Source: Hyphomicrobiales bacterium
GTDB taxonomy: Bacteria; Pseudomonadota; Alphaproteobacteria; Rhizobiales; Rhizobiaceae
NCBI GenBank assembly: GCA_900471605.1
Contig: UCEY01000027.1
Location: forward strand, 1-64,000
Length of the DNA stretch: 64,000 nucleotides
Direction: 5' to 3'
Of the stretch, positions 8,685 through 17,111 are shown one piece after another. Made by a program: the position numbers and the translations under genes. The notes under the pieces were generated by a model, which searched no databases, was not told the DNA's origin, and saw only the letters and a list, made by a program, of their open reading frames with translations. Each line of letters starts with the position of its first letter. Position 1 is the stretch's first letter.

Positions 8685-9677
8685 TTACGCTCCGAGGACG
8701 ATGTTGGCGGCACTTTCCTTCAGCTCGACGCCGAAGGCGCGCTGGTACTGTTCGGCAACCAGCGTGCGTTCCAGTTCGTCGCACTTGTTGAGGAAGGTGA
8801 TGCGGAAGGCGAACGCGATGTCACCGAAGATCTCGGCGTTTTCCGCCCAGGTGATGACGGTACGCGGGCTCATGACGGTCGAAAGATCGCCGTTGATGAA
8901 GGCGGACCGGGTGAGGTCGGCGACACGCACCATCTTCGACACCGTCTCGCGGCCCTCGGTCGTGCGTCCGAAGGATTTCACCTTGGCGGCGACGATATCG
9001 ACTTCCTTCTCATGCGGCAGGTAGTTCAGCGTCGTCACGATCGACCAGCGGTCCATCTGTGCCTGGTTGATCTGCTGCGTGCCGTGATAGAGGCCGGTCG
9101 TATCGCCGAGACCCACCGTGTTGGCGGTCGCGAAAATGCGGAATGCCGGGTGAGGACGGATGACGCGGCTCTGGTCGAGCAGGGTCAGGCGGCCGGAGGA
9201 TTCCAGAACGCGCTGGATGACGAACATGACGTCCGGGCGGCCGGCATCGTATTCGTCGAAGACGAGCGCGACATTGTGCTGGTAGGCCCAGGGCAGGATG
9301 CCGTCCTTGAATTCGGTGACCTGCTTGCCGTCCTTCAGCACGATCGCGTCCTTGCCGACGAGATCGATACGGCTGACATGGCTGTCGAGGTTGATGCGCA
9401 CGCACGGCCAGTTGAGGCGGGCGGCGACCTGCTCGATATGGGTGGACTTGCCGGTGCCGTGGAAGCCGGAAACCATGACGCGTCGGTTATGAGCAAAGCC
9501 TGCGAGAATGGCGAGCGTCGTATCGCGGTCGAACAGATAGTCCGGATCGAGATCCGGAACGTAGGGGTCGCCGCTGCTATATGCCGGAACCTTAATATCG
9601 CTGTCGATGCCGAAGACTTCCCGGACCGAAACGGTGGTATCGGGAAGGTTGGAAATATCTAGATCAATCTTACTCAT
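8685..9677 (-). CDS. cobS: Cobaltochelatase AAA+ ATPase subunit CobS
   Basis: A 330-aa AAA+ ATPase that forms a ring with CobT and drives cobalt insertion by CobN. It has Walker A GFHGTGKS at 71-78, Walker [10 protein letters not shown] near 138-146, sensor segment [11 protein letters not shown] and a C-terminal lid. The N-terminal [19 protein letters not shown] is typical of rhizobial CobS. Length matches the family. It is the first gene of the cobS-cobT pair. The J-domain gene lies 61 bp upstream on the same strand and may share the transcript. Confidence 0.95.
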   Translation of the reverse strand: MSKIDLDISNLPDTTVSVREVFGIDSDIKVPAYSSGDPYVPDLDPDYLFDRDTTLAILAGFAHNRRVMVSGFHGTGKSTHIEQVAARLNWPCVRINLDSHVSRIDLVGKDAIVLKDGKQVTEFKDGILPWAYQHNVALVFDEYDAGRPDVMFVIQRVLESSGRLTLLDQSRVIRPHPAFRIFATANTVGLGDTTGLYHGTQQINQAQMDRWSIVTTLNYLPHEKEVDIVAAKVKSFGRTTEGRETVSKMVRVADLTRSAFINGDLSTVMSPRTVITWAENAEIFGDIAFAFRITFLNKCDELERTLVAEQYQRAFGVELKESAANIVLGA

Positions 9678-9738
9678 CGTCTCTCCAAGGCGCGAGCCGC
9701 CGCCCGGCCGTCATCCTCACTGCCATAATTTTTACGGC

Positions 9739-10386
9739 TTAGCAGAAACCCGCCTGCTTCAACAACTGATATGCTTGAATGACGGCACGAAAACGTTCTT
9801 CCGAACCGCGGTCGCCGCCGTTCGCATCCGGGTGGTGTTTCTTGACCAGTTCCTTGTAGCGGGTTTTGATCTCCGCCGCGGTCGCATTGGCGGCCAACTC
9901 CATCGTATCGAAGGCCTTGGCCTCCAATGTCTTCAGCTTGCGCCCCTGCGTCTGGAAGCGCGATCCGCCTGTGGCCCGCGCCTGCGAAACGAAGCCGAAC
10001 GGATCCTTGAAGCGCTGCTGGGTGCCGGTGGCGCCCGCCGCTCCGGCGGCACCCGAACGGGCCGTGGAATGAAGCGGCGCATCCTTGGCGGCCTTGTTGA
10101 CGCCGACAGTCCAGGTCGGCCTGTGGCCGGTGATCGCTTCCTTCTGGTATCGGGCGATCTCGCCATCCGACAGGCCGGAGAAATAATTGTAGCCCTTGTT
10201 GTATTCCCGGACGTGTTCGAAACAGAACAGAAAGAACTGGCCTTCCGCGTTGCGGCCCACGGGAGCGCGATGGACGCCGGGCTTGTCGCACCCGTCCCAC
10301 TGACAGGTGGGGGCCTGCGGCGCCGCTTCCTGCTCCCTGTTCCGGCGCGTCCGGATACGGTCGAAATATTTGGAATCTAATTTCAT
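9739..10386 (-). CDS. J-domain protein with N-terminal cysteine cluster
   Basis: A 215-aa protein whose C-terminal 65 residues form a J domain with the HPD tripeptide (KKHHPDANGGDRGSEERF). It is therefore predicted to stimulate DnaK ATPase. The N-terminal half has a small cysteine/histidine-rich patch (CQWDGCDKPGVHR...FCFEH) that could bind zinc. A glycine/alanine-rich linker joins the halves. The arrangement with the J domain at the C-terminus differs from classical DnaJ and is common in alphaproteobacteria, where the client is unknown. The ATG at 10386 matches the conserved MKLDSKYFDRIR start, and an upstream in-frame start at 10434 is disfavoured. It is divergent from bolA. Confidence 0.8.
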   Translation of the reverse strand: MKLDSKYFDRIRTRRNREQEAAPQAPTCQWDGCDKPGVHRAPVGRNAEGQFFLFCFEHVREYNKGYNYFSGLSDGEIARYQKEAITGHRPTWTVGVNKAAKDAPLHSTARSGAAGAAGATGTQQRFKDPFGFVSQARATGGSRFQTQGRKLKTLEAKAFDTMELAANATAAEIKTRYKELVKKHHPDANGGDRGSEERFRAVIQAYQLLKQAGFC

Positions 10387-10488
10387 AAGGCCCTCATTAT
10401 GGGGCGACGAAGAGGGCGCGGCAAGAATTGACAAAGTCCTTTCTTACTGGTTTGTGGGATGCCCTTTTGCGTCGCAACGGAGACCGAG

Positions 10489-10770
10489 ATGTCCGTCAAA
10501 TCCCGAATCGAAATCACGCTCACCGACCATCTCGAGCCGGAACGGCTGGTCGTCATCGATGAAAGCCATCAGCACGCCGGCCATCAGCCCGACATCACCG
10601 GAACCGGCGAAACCCACATGCGGGTCCGCATCGTTTCGAAAAAGTTTTCCGGAATGAGCCGGCTCGACCGGCATCGCACGGTGAATGCCCTCTTGAAACC
10701 CGAACTCGACGCCGGACTTCACGCGCTGGCGGTGGAAGCCTCGGCACCGGGCGAGCCGACCCGCTGGTAG
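10489..10770 (+). CDS. bolA: BolA family protein
   Basis: A 93-aa BolA fold protein (MSVKSRIEITLTDHLEPERL, then GTGETHMRVRIVSKKFSGMSRLDRHRTV with the helix-turn-helix-like region and a conserved late histidine, LHALAVEA). BolA proteins act with monothiol glutaredoxins in iron-sulfur trafficking and can affect transcription and cell shape. The ATG at 10489 follows GGAGA, and an in-frame ATG at 10459 would add ten residues. It is divergent from the J-domain gene, a frequent rhizobial arrangement. Confidence 0.88.
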   Translation: MSVKSRIEITLTDHLEPERLVVIDESHQHAGHQPDITGTGETHMRVRIVSKKFSGMSRLDRHRTVNALLKPELDAGLHALAVEASAPGEPTRW

Positions 10771-11060
10771 CGGAACTTAGATAGGGACGACGGGGCCCAA
10801 GGCCAAGATCCCAGCCTCGATCGATGTCGGATGCCGCAGGAACGGCCTCAAATTTTCGCAGACAAAGTGACGGATTGCGATTGCTCCGGCGCCGAATTTG
10901 GTCATTATCCCGCCGGGGCCAGCCGACATCCGCAATGGACACGGCGGGGAAGAAACTATTACGGCAGGCGCGGCACGGACGAGGAAACGGGGGCGACCGC
11001 GATTCCACTCGAGTTGATCCGCTGGCTGCAGGTCAGGTGGTTGCTGGGGAACTCGGGTCC
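10771..11060 (+). other. 290-bp intergenic region, no gene supported
   Basis: This lies between bolA and the sterol-desaturase gene. Open frames on either strand here have no recognisable domain and a composition expected of chance GC-rich frames. I see no convincing terminator or promoter. The last 60 bases lead into the desaturase start. Confidence 0.4.
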
Positions 11061-11975
11061 ATGTCGAAAATTGAACCTGTAAAGCGGGTCCTTTCCTATT
11101 GCTCATGGCCGCTGGTGTTCTTTTCCGGCCTTGCAGGCTCCTATTTCTCCTTCTCCAGCGACCATCCGATGGTGGCGTTCTCAGCCGTCTATCTGAGTGC
11201 GATTGCGGTTCTTTTCGGTCTCGAACGATACATTCCCTACGAAGGGCGGTGGCTCCAGCCGGACGGCGAAACGGCAAACGATATCGCCCATACGCTGCTC
11301 ACCAAGGGGCTTTTGGAGATCGCCACGCTCCTGGCCGCGATCTTCCCGATGCTCGCCGCCAGCGTGTTGCAGCCGCTGGCCACGCTGCAATTCAGCCTTT
11401 GGCCCTCGGCCTTGCCGATGATCATACAGATCGTGCTGGCCGTGACGATCGCCGAATTCGGCCTCTACTGGTCGCATCGCATCGCCCATGAAAAGCTGTT
11501 CTTCTGGCGCTTTCATGCGCTGCATCACAGCGTAACCCGCCTTTGGGTGGTCAATACCGGACGCTTCCATGTGGTCGATTCGCTGTTCAAGCTCACGCTC
11601 AGCCAGATCCCGCTCTATCTTCTCGGCGCGCCGCTGCAGGTCTTCTGGTGGCTTGCCGCGGTAACCGCTTTCATCGGCATCCTCACCCATTGCAATGTCG
11701 ACATGAAGACCGGGCCGTTCGACTTCGTGTTCAGCACGCCGCGTCTTCACCGATGGCATCACTCGCAGGAAATTCGCGAAGGCAACACCAATTACGGCGA
11801 GAATATCGTCGTCTTCGACCTGTTGTTCGGCACCTATTTCAATCCCGACCGCCCTTCATCCACGGATATCGGCATCAAGGGGCAGATCGCCCGAGGTTTC
11901 CTGCCGCAATTGGCTCAGCCCTTCACCAAGGAAGGGGTCCGCCAGATCCTCGGGCGGCGCCCGAAAGGCAACTGA
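11061..11975 (+). CDS. Fatty acid hydroxylase / sterol desaturase family membrane protein
   Basis: A 304-aa integral membrane di-iron enzyme. The characteristic histidine boxes are present in order: HRIAHE, HALHHS, a THCNVDMK histidine region and HRWHHSQE. They sit among four or five hydrophobic segments. The family includes C-4 methylsterol oxidases, fatty acid hydroxylases and carotenoid hydroxylases. In rhizobia such proteins may hydroxylate membrane lipids, but the substrate is not deducible. The ATG at 11061 gives the usual short N-terminus before the first helix, and the in-frame upstream extension to 10824 is not membrane-like. It is convergent with the CBS-domain gene downstream. Confidence 0.85.
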   Translation: MSKIEPVKRVLSYCSWPLVFFSGLAGSYFSFSSDHPMVAFSAVYLSAIAVLFGLERYIPYEGRWLQPDGETANDIAHTLLTKGLLEIATLLAAIFPMLAASVLQPLATLQFSLWPSALPMIIQIVLAVTIAEFGLYWSHRIAHEKLFFWRFHALHHSVTRLWVVNTGRFHVVDSLFKLTLSQIPLYLLGAPLQVFWWLAAVTAFIGILTHCNVDMKTGPFDFVFSTPRLHRWHHSQEIREGNTNYGENIVVFDLLFGTYFNPDRPSSTDIGIKGQIARGFLPQLAQPFTKEGVRQILGRRPKGN

Positions 11976-12017
11976 AACCGGAGCGCGAAGGACGACTGTC
12001 CGCGGACGTGGCGGTAA

Positions 12018-12905
12018 CTACTCCGCCGGCAGCGTCACATCTTCCGCCGGCCGTATCCTCAGCCTGGTAATGCGGTTCTTCTCCCGCTTCAACACGATGA
12101 ATCGCTTGCCGTAGAACGTAAACGCCTGCCGCTCCTGCGGAATGAGCTTCGATTCATGGATGACGAGACCGGCGATGGTCGTCGCCTCGCCATCCGGCAG
12201 GCTCCAGTCGAGCGCGCGGTTGAGATCGCGGATCGGCACCGAGCCGTCGACGACGATCGAGCCGTCCGCTTCCTGGCGCACGCCCTGGATTTCGATATCG
12301 TGCTCGTCGGCAATATCGCCGACGATCTCCTCGAGAATGTCTTCGAGCGTGACGATGCCCTGCACCTCGCCATATTCGTCGACGACGACCGCGAAATGTC
12401 CCTTGCGCCTCAGGAAGGCACTGAGCTGGTCCTTGAGGCTGGTGCTGTCGGGCACGAACCACGGTTTCTGGGCGATCTTGACGATATCGAGGTTTTCCGG
12501 CTCGACATTCGGCTCTGCGAGCGCCCGGAGCAGGTCCTTGGCATGCACCACGCCGATGATGTTCTCGGTCGAATTGCGCCAGAGCGGCATGCGCGTATAG
12601 GGGCTTTCGAGCACGGTGCGGACCGCCACTTCCGGTGGATCGTCGGCATTGACCGCCCGCATCACCGTCCGGTGCTTCATGACGTCGGAGACTTCCAGCT
12701 CTTCGAGCTCGAAAAGGCCGCTCAGGCGGTCGCGATCCTCCTTGTCGAAATTGCCCTCGCGATGGGCCGCATCCAAGGCCTCGTGCAGGTCGTCATGGCC
12801 GGAAAGCGACAACGTCTCCTGCGACAGGGAAACGCCGCACAGGCGGAGGAGCCCGCGGATCACCGCGTTGACGGCACGCGACTTGAGGCCCGCCCTGGAC
12901 GTCAT
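12018..12905 (-). CDS. CorC/HlyC-type CBS-domain protein lacking the DUF21 membrane domain
   Basis: A 295-aa protein with paired CBS domains (about residues 70-190, VSDVMKHRTVMRAVNAD to GIVTLEDILEEIVGDI) and the C-terminal CorC/HlyC transporter-associated FAD-fold domain (about 205-290). It resembles the cytoplasmic part of the HlyC/CorC (magnesium/cobalt efflux-like) proteins usually found downstream of aroB in rhizobia. Those are about 430 aa and begin with a DUF21 membrane domain, which is absent here. The first residues, SRAVNAVIRGLLRLCGV, look like the tail of the last DUF21 helix. Its ATG overlaps the aroB stop (ATGA), so translation is coupled. The product is probably cytosolic or peripheral. 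Whether it is functional is unknown. Confidence 0.82.
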   Translation of the reverse strand: MTSRAGLKSRAVNAVIRGLLRLCGVSLSQETLSLSGHDDLHEALDAAHREGNFDKEDRDRLSGLFELEELEVSDVMKHRTVMRAVNADDPPEVAVRTVLESPYTRMPLWRNSTENIIGVVHAKDLLRALAEPNVEPENLDIVKIAQKPWFVPDSTSLKDQLSAFLRRKGHFAVVVDEYGEVQGIVTLEDILEEIVGDIADEHDIEIQGVRQEADGSIVVDGSVPIRDLNRALDWSLPDGEATTIAGLVIHESKLIPQERQAFTFYGKRFIVLKREKNRITRLRIRPAEDVTLPAE

Positions 12906-14044
12906 TTCGGCCGTTTTTCCTCCAGGAAGCTCAACACCTCGGACGACGGCACGTCGTTGGCGATGAAGGACTGGCCGATGCCGTGGGTCAGGATGAAGGT
13001 GAGCTTGCCGCCCATGACTTTCTTGTCCTGCGCGATGGCCTCGAGCAGCTTTTCGGTCGGCGGCAGTTTGCCGGGAATGTCGCTCATCGACGTCGGCAGG
13101 CCGACGGCTTTCAGGTGGGCCGCGACCCGCGCCGCGTCGTCCGGGCTTGCAAGGTTGAGGCGCGCCGAGAACTGGTGCGCCAGAACCATGCCGATCGCCA
13201 CGCCCTCGCCATGCACCAGGCGGCTGCTGTCGTATTCGGTGGCGGCCTCCAGCGCGTGGCCGAACGTGTGGCCGAGATTGAGCAGCGCCCGGCGGCCGGT
13301 CTCGCGCTCGTCCTCGACCACAACATCGGCTTTCGCCTGGCAGCTGACCGCAATCGCCTCAATCCGCTCCGGACCGCCGGCAAACACCTGCTTCCAGTTC
13401 TTCTCGAGCCAGGCAAAGAAATCCGGCTGGTCGATCAGGCCGTATTTCGCCACTTCCGCATAACCGGCCCGGAATTCGCGCTCCGAAAGCGAATCGAGCG
13501 CCGCCGTGTCTGCAAGCACGAGATCCGGCTGGTGGAAGACGCCGAGCAGGTTCTTGCCGTGGCGGGTATTGACGCCGGTCTTGCCGCCGACAGACGAATC
13601 CACCTGCGCCAGAAGCGAGGTGGGGATCTGCACGAAGCGCACGCCGCGGCGCACGATGCCGGCCGCAAAGCCTGCGAGATCGCCGATCACGCCGCCGCCG
13701 AGCGCGATCACCGCGTCGTTGCGCTCGATGCGGGCCGAAAGCACCATGTCGCAGACGGTCGCCAGGTGGTCGAAGCTCTTGGTCTTCTCGCCGGCCGGCA
13801 GCGTCAGCGAGACGGCTTCGATCCCGTCTGTCTGCAGGCTGTCCATCAGCGCTTCGAGATAGAGCGGGCCGACATGCTCGTCGGTGACGATGGCCGCCTT
13901 GCGGCCCTTCAGGCGGGAGGTGATCTCACCGCCGGCACGCGTGATCAGGCCGGGCCCGATCAGGATGTCATAGGCGCGTTCGCCGAGCGGCACATGCACC
14001 AGGCGCTCGGAGCCTCTTTCGTCGGTTCGGGAAGACATGTTCAT
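12902..14044 (-). CDS. aroB: 3-dehydroquinate synthase
   Basis: A 380-aa NAD- and zinc-dependent enzyme of the shikimate pathway, converting DAHP to 3-dehydroquinate. Visible motifs are the nucleotide-binding GGGVIGDLAGFAAGIVRRG, the QIPTSLLAQVDSSVGGKTG active-site block, NLGHTFGHALE with a zinc histidine, and a late HGEGVAIGM histidine. Length and order are normal. The ATG at 14044 overlaps the aroK stop (TGATG), and its own stop overlaps the next ATG, so aroK-aroB-CBS gene form a tightly coupled operon. Confidence 0.95.
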   Translation of the reverse strand: MNMSSRTDERGSERLVHVPLGERAYDILIGPGLITRAGGEITSRLKGRKAAIVTDEHVGPLYLEALMDSLQTDGIEAVSLTLPAGEKTKSFDHLATVCDMVLSARIERNDAVIALGGGVIGDLAGFAAGIVRRGVRFVQIPTSLLAQVDSSVGGKTGVNTRHGKNLLGVFHQPDLVLADTAALDSLSEREFRAGYAEVAKYGLIDQPDFFAWLEKNWKQVFAGGPERIEAIAVSCQAKADVVVEDERETGRRALLNLGHTFGHALEAATEYDSSRLVHGEGVAIGMVLAHQFSARLNLASPDDAARVAAHLKAVGLPTSMSDIPGKLPPTEKLLEAIAQDKKVMGGKLTFILTHGIGQSFIANDVPSSEVLSFLEEKRPK

Positions 14045-14649
14045 CAAAATTCACCTTCGCTCGGCAATTCGCCTTCGCTCGCCAGATTGGCCACCGCCGC
14101 AAGCACTTCGTTGACCATCAGGTCTTTGCGAACATTCTCGGACTGAACCGTCAGATCCGCCTCGGCATAGATCGGATAACGCTGGTTCATCAGGTTTTCC
14201 AGCGTCTGTTTCGGGTTCTCGGTCTTCAGCAACGGCCGGTGGTCGCGTTTGTTCACCCGTTCCCACAAAACGTCGAGATCGGCCTTCAGCCAGACGGAGA
14301 TGCCGCCGATCTTGATCTGATGGCGGGTCGCCTCGTTGATGAACGCGCCGCCGCCGGTCGAGACGACGCGCGGACCGCCCCTCAGCAGCCGTTCGATGAC
14401 GCGGGTTTCCAGCGCCCGAAACTCCGTCTCGCCGTAAGCGGCGAAGAGTTCGCTGATGGTCATGCGCGAAACCTTTTCGATCTCCGCATCCGTATCGATG
14501 AAGGGAATGGAAAGCGTCTGCGCCACCAGCCGGCCGATCGCCGATTTGCCGGCCCCCATCAGCCCGACAAAGATCAGGTTGCGCTTGCCGAGCACGGCGC
14601 GCGCCTTTTCGCTGAGTGCCGATGCGGCGGAAGTTGCGGCTTCTGTCAT
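14044..14649 (-). CDS. aroK: Shikimate kinase
   Basis: A 201-aa kinase that phosphorylates shikimate at the 3-hydroxyl. It has a P-loop GLMGAGKS at 29-36, the shikimate-binding aspartate in FIDTDAEIE (about 50-58), the GGG motif at 99-101 (VSTGGGAFIN) and the lid segment NKRDHRPLL. A 20-residue N-terminal extension and an acidic tail (ASEGELPSEGEF) are usual for rhizobial AroK. It is first in the aroK-aroB operon. The intergenic space to the divergent 52-aa gene holds the promoters. Confidence 0.95.
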   Translation of the reverse strand: MTEAATSAASALSEKARAVLGKRNLIFVGLMGAGKSAIGRLVAQTLSIPFIDTDAEIEKVSRMTISELFAAYGETEFRALETRVIERLLRGGPRVVSTGGGAFINEATRHQIKIGGISVWLKADLDVLWERVNKRDHRPLLKTENPKQTLENLMNQRYPIYAEADLTVQSENVRKDLMVNEVLAAVANLASEGELPSEGEF

Positions 14650-14741
14650 TGTTCGGTCCGTTTCGAAAAAACGGTATCGACAAATGCACCGGCAGCGTCA
14701 AGCCGTCGCAACCCTCAAAGAATGCGGGGGATTGTTTGTTC

Positions 14742-14770
14742 TTGCCGATATGTAAACCTTTATCGATATA
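14742..14770 (+). promoter_or_regulatory. Possible promoter upstream of the 52-aa gene and xerD
   Basis: TTGCCG at 14742-14747 and GATATA at 14765-14770 are spaced by 17 bp, about 27 bp upstream of the 52-aa ORF. This is a plausible sigma-70 type promoter found by inspection. A TATAGT read two bases later is an alternative -10. Confidence 0.4.
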
Positions 14771-14796
14771 GTGCGGCGCAACTCCGGGAGTCGTGA

Positions 14797-14955
14797 ATGC
14801 CCACCCTTTTCCGTTTCCTCTTCGTGCTGGCGGCGATCGCAGGCATCGTTTATGGAAGCATGGTGGCTCTCGTCATGCTGGTGGATCCGCACGAACGCGA
14901 CGTGACGGTGCGCATACCCTCCGAGCGGCTGAACCAGACAACGCCGCAACAATAA
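14797..14955 (+). CDS. 52-aa single-pass membrane protein of unknown function
   Basis: A short frame from an ATG at 14797 to a TAA at 14953-14955. The product is 52 aa: [20 protein letters not shown] opens a transmembrane helix (about residues 5-30), followed by a short polar tail ([16 protein letters not shown]). It lies in the aroK-xerD intergenic region, 13 bp upstream of xerD, and is placed as the first gene of that unit. Clean hydrophobic/polar partition, position and a promoter-like sequence upstream support coding. I do not recognise a named family. It resembles small membrane proteins annotated only as hypothetical next to xerD in rhizobia. Confidence 0.65.
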   Translation: MPTLFRFLFVLAAIAGIVYGSMVALVMLVDPHERDVTVRIPSERLNQTTPQQ

Positions 14956-14968
14956 GAGCGGACGGATA

Positions 14969-15913
14969 ATGGCCGATCTTTCCCGAGCCCATATCGAAGC
15001 CTTTCTCGAAATGATGAGCGCCGAGCGGGGAGCCGCCGGCAACACGCTGTCATCCTACGAACGCGACCTCGAAGACCTGCAATCCTTCCTGCTGGCCAGC
15101 AGCACTTCGGCCCTGACGGCGCAGAGCGCCAATCTCTCCGCCTATCTCGCCCATCTCGGCGCCCAGGGTTTTGCCGCCTCCTCACAGGCGAGAAAACTGT
15201 CGGCGATGCGGCAGTTCTACAAATTCCTCTATGCCGAAGGCCTGCGCGGCGACGATCCGACGGCGATCCTCGACGCGCCGAAAAAAGGCCGCTCGCTGCC
15301 GAAAATCATGAGCGAGGACGAGGTGACGCGGCTCCTCGAGCTTGCCGCCAAGGAGGCCGCCGAACCCGGCCCGGAGCAGCTCGCGCGCCTCAGAATGCTG
15401 GCGCTGCTCGAGCTTCTTTACGCGACCGGCATGCGCGTCAGCGAACTCGTGTCTCTGCCGGTCAAGGTGCTCGATCAGGAGGGCCGTTTCCTGGTCATCC
15501 GCGGCAAGGGCAACAAGGAACGCCTGGTGCCGCTGTCACGCTCGGCGATCGCGGCCGTCGCATCCTATGGTGAGGTCCGGCGACAGGCGCTCGCAAAGTC
15601 CGGCGACAGCCCGTGGCTGTTTCCCTCGACCGGCAAGGAGGGTTATCTGCCGAGACAGGTCTTTGCCCGCGACCTCAAGGGGCTGGCCGCCCGCGCCGGA
15701 CTTAGAGCCGCCGCAATCTCCCCCCATGTGATGCGCCATGCCTTCGCCAGCCACCTCCTTCAGAACGGGGCGGACCTTCGCGTTGTGCAGGAACTGCTCG
15801 GCCATTCGGACATTTCCACCACACAAATCTACACGCATGTACTGGAAGAACGGCTGCGCGAGCTGGTTCAAACACACCACCCTCTTGCAAAACAGGCCAA
15901 AAACCGGGAATAG
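14969..15913 (+). CDS. xerD: Tyrosine recombinase XerD
   Basis: A 314-aa site-specific recombinase that with XerC resolves chromosome dimers at dif. The N-terminal SAM-like core-binding domain (about 1-105) is followed by the catalytic domain with R156 (TGMRVSEL), K180 (RGKGNKER), H253 and R256 ([10 protein letters not shown]), H279 (LLGHSD) and the nucleophile Y288 (TTQIYTHV). Spacing matches E. coli XerD with a small offset, and length is close to the family norm. The adjacent accA downstream and aroK divergent upstream are the standard rhizobial context. This points to the housekeeping recombinase rather than a mobile-element integrase. Confidence 0.94.
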   Translation: MADLSRAHIEAFLEMMSAERGAAGNTLSSYERDLEDLQSFLLASSTSALTAQSANLSAYLAHLGAQGFAASSQARKLSAMRQFYKFLYAEGLRGDDPTAILDAPKKGRSLPKIMSEDEVTRLLELAAKEAAEPGPEQLARLRMLALLELLYATGMRVSELVSLPVKVLDQEGRFLVIRGKGNKERLVPLSRSAIAAVASYGEVRRQALAKSGDSPWLFPSTGKEGYLPRQVFARDLKGLAARAGLRAAAISPHVMRHAFASHLLQNGADLRVVQELLGHSDISTTQIYTHVLEERLRELVQTHHPLAKQAKNRE

Positions 15914-15976
15914 AAGCCCCAAACAGAAAATGGGAACTCCGTGTTCCTGAGATAAAACAACCGGAAACCGGCTCCC

Positions 15977-16930
15977 ATGCAGACTTATCTCGATTTCGAA
16001 AAGCCAATCTCGGACCTCGAGGGCAAGATTCACGAGCTGAAAAAGCTCGCCTCGGAAGACGAAAGCATCGATACGTCCGAGGAAATCGGCAGGCTGGAGA
16101 CCCGCGTCAGGGAAGCCACCCGAGAAATCTATTCCAAGCTCGGCGCCTGGGAAAAGACGCAGGTCGCGCGCCATCCGCAGCGGCCGCATTTCGTCGATTA
16201 TTCCGCCCATCTCTTCACCGATTTCACGCCGCTCGCCGGCGACCGCAATTTCGGCGAGGATGCCGCCATCCAGGCCGGTCTTGCGCGCTTCAACGGCATG
16301 CCGGTCGCTGTCATCGGCCAGGAAAAGGGCCACGACACCAAGACCCGCCTCAAGCACAATTTCGGCAGCCCGCGCCCGGAAGGTTATCGCAAGGCGATCC
16401 GCGTCATGGAAATGGCCGATCGTTTCCACCTGCCGGTCATCACGCTCATCGACACCGCAGGCGCCTATCCGGGCGTCGGCGCCGAGGAACGCGGCCAGGC
16501 GGAGGCTATCGCCCGCTCGACCGAAATGTGCCTCGGCCTCAAGGTGCCGATGGTTTCCGTCGTGATCGGCGAAGGCGGCTCCGGCGGCGCGATCGCGATC
16601 GCCACCGGCAACCGCGTCTACATGCTGGAGCATTCGATCTATTCGGTCATCTCGCCGGAAGGCGCGGCATCGATCCTCTGGCGCGATTCGACCCGCGCCC
16701 GCGAGGCTGCGACCAACATGAAGATCACCGCTGAAGACCTGAAAAGCCTCGGCATCATCGACGATATCATTCCCGAGCCGATCGGCGGCGCGCATCGCGA
16801 GCCCGAGGCCGTCATCACCGCGACAGGCAAGATGATCGCCTCGGCGCTGGAAGACCTTGGGCGGCTTTCGGGCGACGAGGTGCGGGCGGCCCGCCGGCAA
16901 AAATTCCTCGATATCGGCCGCAATCTCTGA
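15977..16930 (+). CDS. accA: Acetyl-CoA carboxylase carboxyltransferase subunit alpha
   Basis: A 317-aa subunit of acetyl-CoA carboxylase, which with AccD transfers CO2 from carboxybiotin to acetyl-CoA at the start of fatty acid synthesis. It has the family N-terminus ([18 protein letters not shown]), the [13 protein letters not shown] and [10 protein letters not shown] blocks, and the crotonase-like oxyanion region [17 protein letters not shown]. Length is typical. It starts 63 bp after xerD on the same strand. AccD is not in the window. Confidence 0.96.
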   Translation: MQTYLDFEKPISDLEGKIHELKKLASEDESIDTSEEIGRLETRVREATREIYSKLGAWEKTQVARHPQRPHFVDYSAHLFTDFTPLAGDRNFGEDAAIQAGLARFNGMPVAVIGQEKGHDTKTRLKHNFGSPRPEGYRKAIRVMEMADRFHLPVITLIDTAGAYPGVGAEERGQAEAIARSTEMCLGLKVPMVSVVIGEGGSGGAIAIATGNRVYMLEHSIYSVISPEGAASILWRDSTRAREAATNMKITAEDLKSLGIIDDIIPEPIGGAHREPEAVITATGKMIASALEDLGRLSGDEVRAARRQKFLDIGRNL

Positions 16931-17111
16931 TCGGTAGAGCTCTGCCGCTCAATTAGCCAAATTTGGGCCATATTGCTGATAACATTGGGTGCCGGGCGGT
17001 TTTGCTGGACAGGCCGGCGCAAGCGGTTAAGAATATCTAAAGATTACCGCTTCATTATCGAAGTCCTGTACCGAATTCGTTCGTCGTTCCAAGTCTATGT
17101 GGTCCGTACCG

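Noticed and set aside
6488-9662. Two long forward frames opposite cobT and cobS
   Set aside because: Serine- and arginine-rich or aspartate-rich chance translations of the antisense strand with no conserved domains.
10771-11060. Upstream extension of the sterol-desaturase protein to 10824
   Set aside because: The added 79 residues are arginine-rich and not membrane-like, and the family starts near the ATG at 11061.
14969-15913. XerD-like recombinase as a mobile-element integrase
   Set aside because: Length, catalytic spacing and the aroK/accA context match housekeeping xerD.
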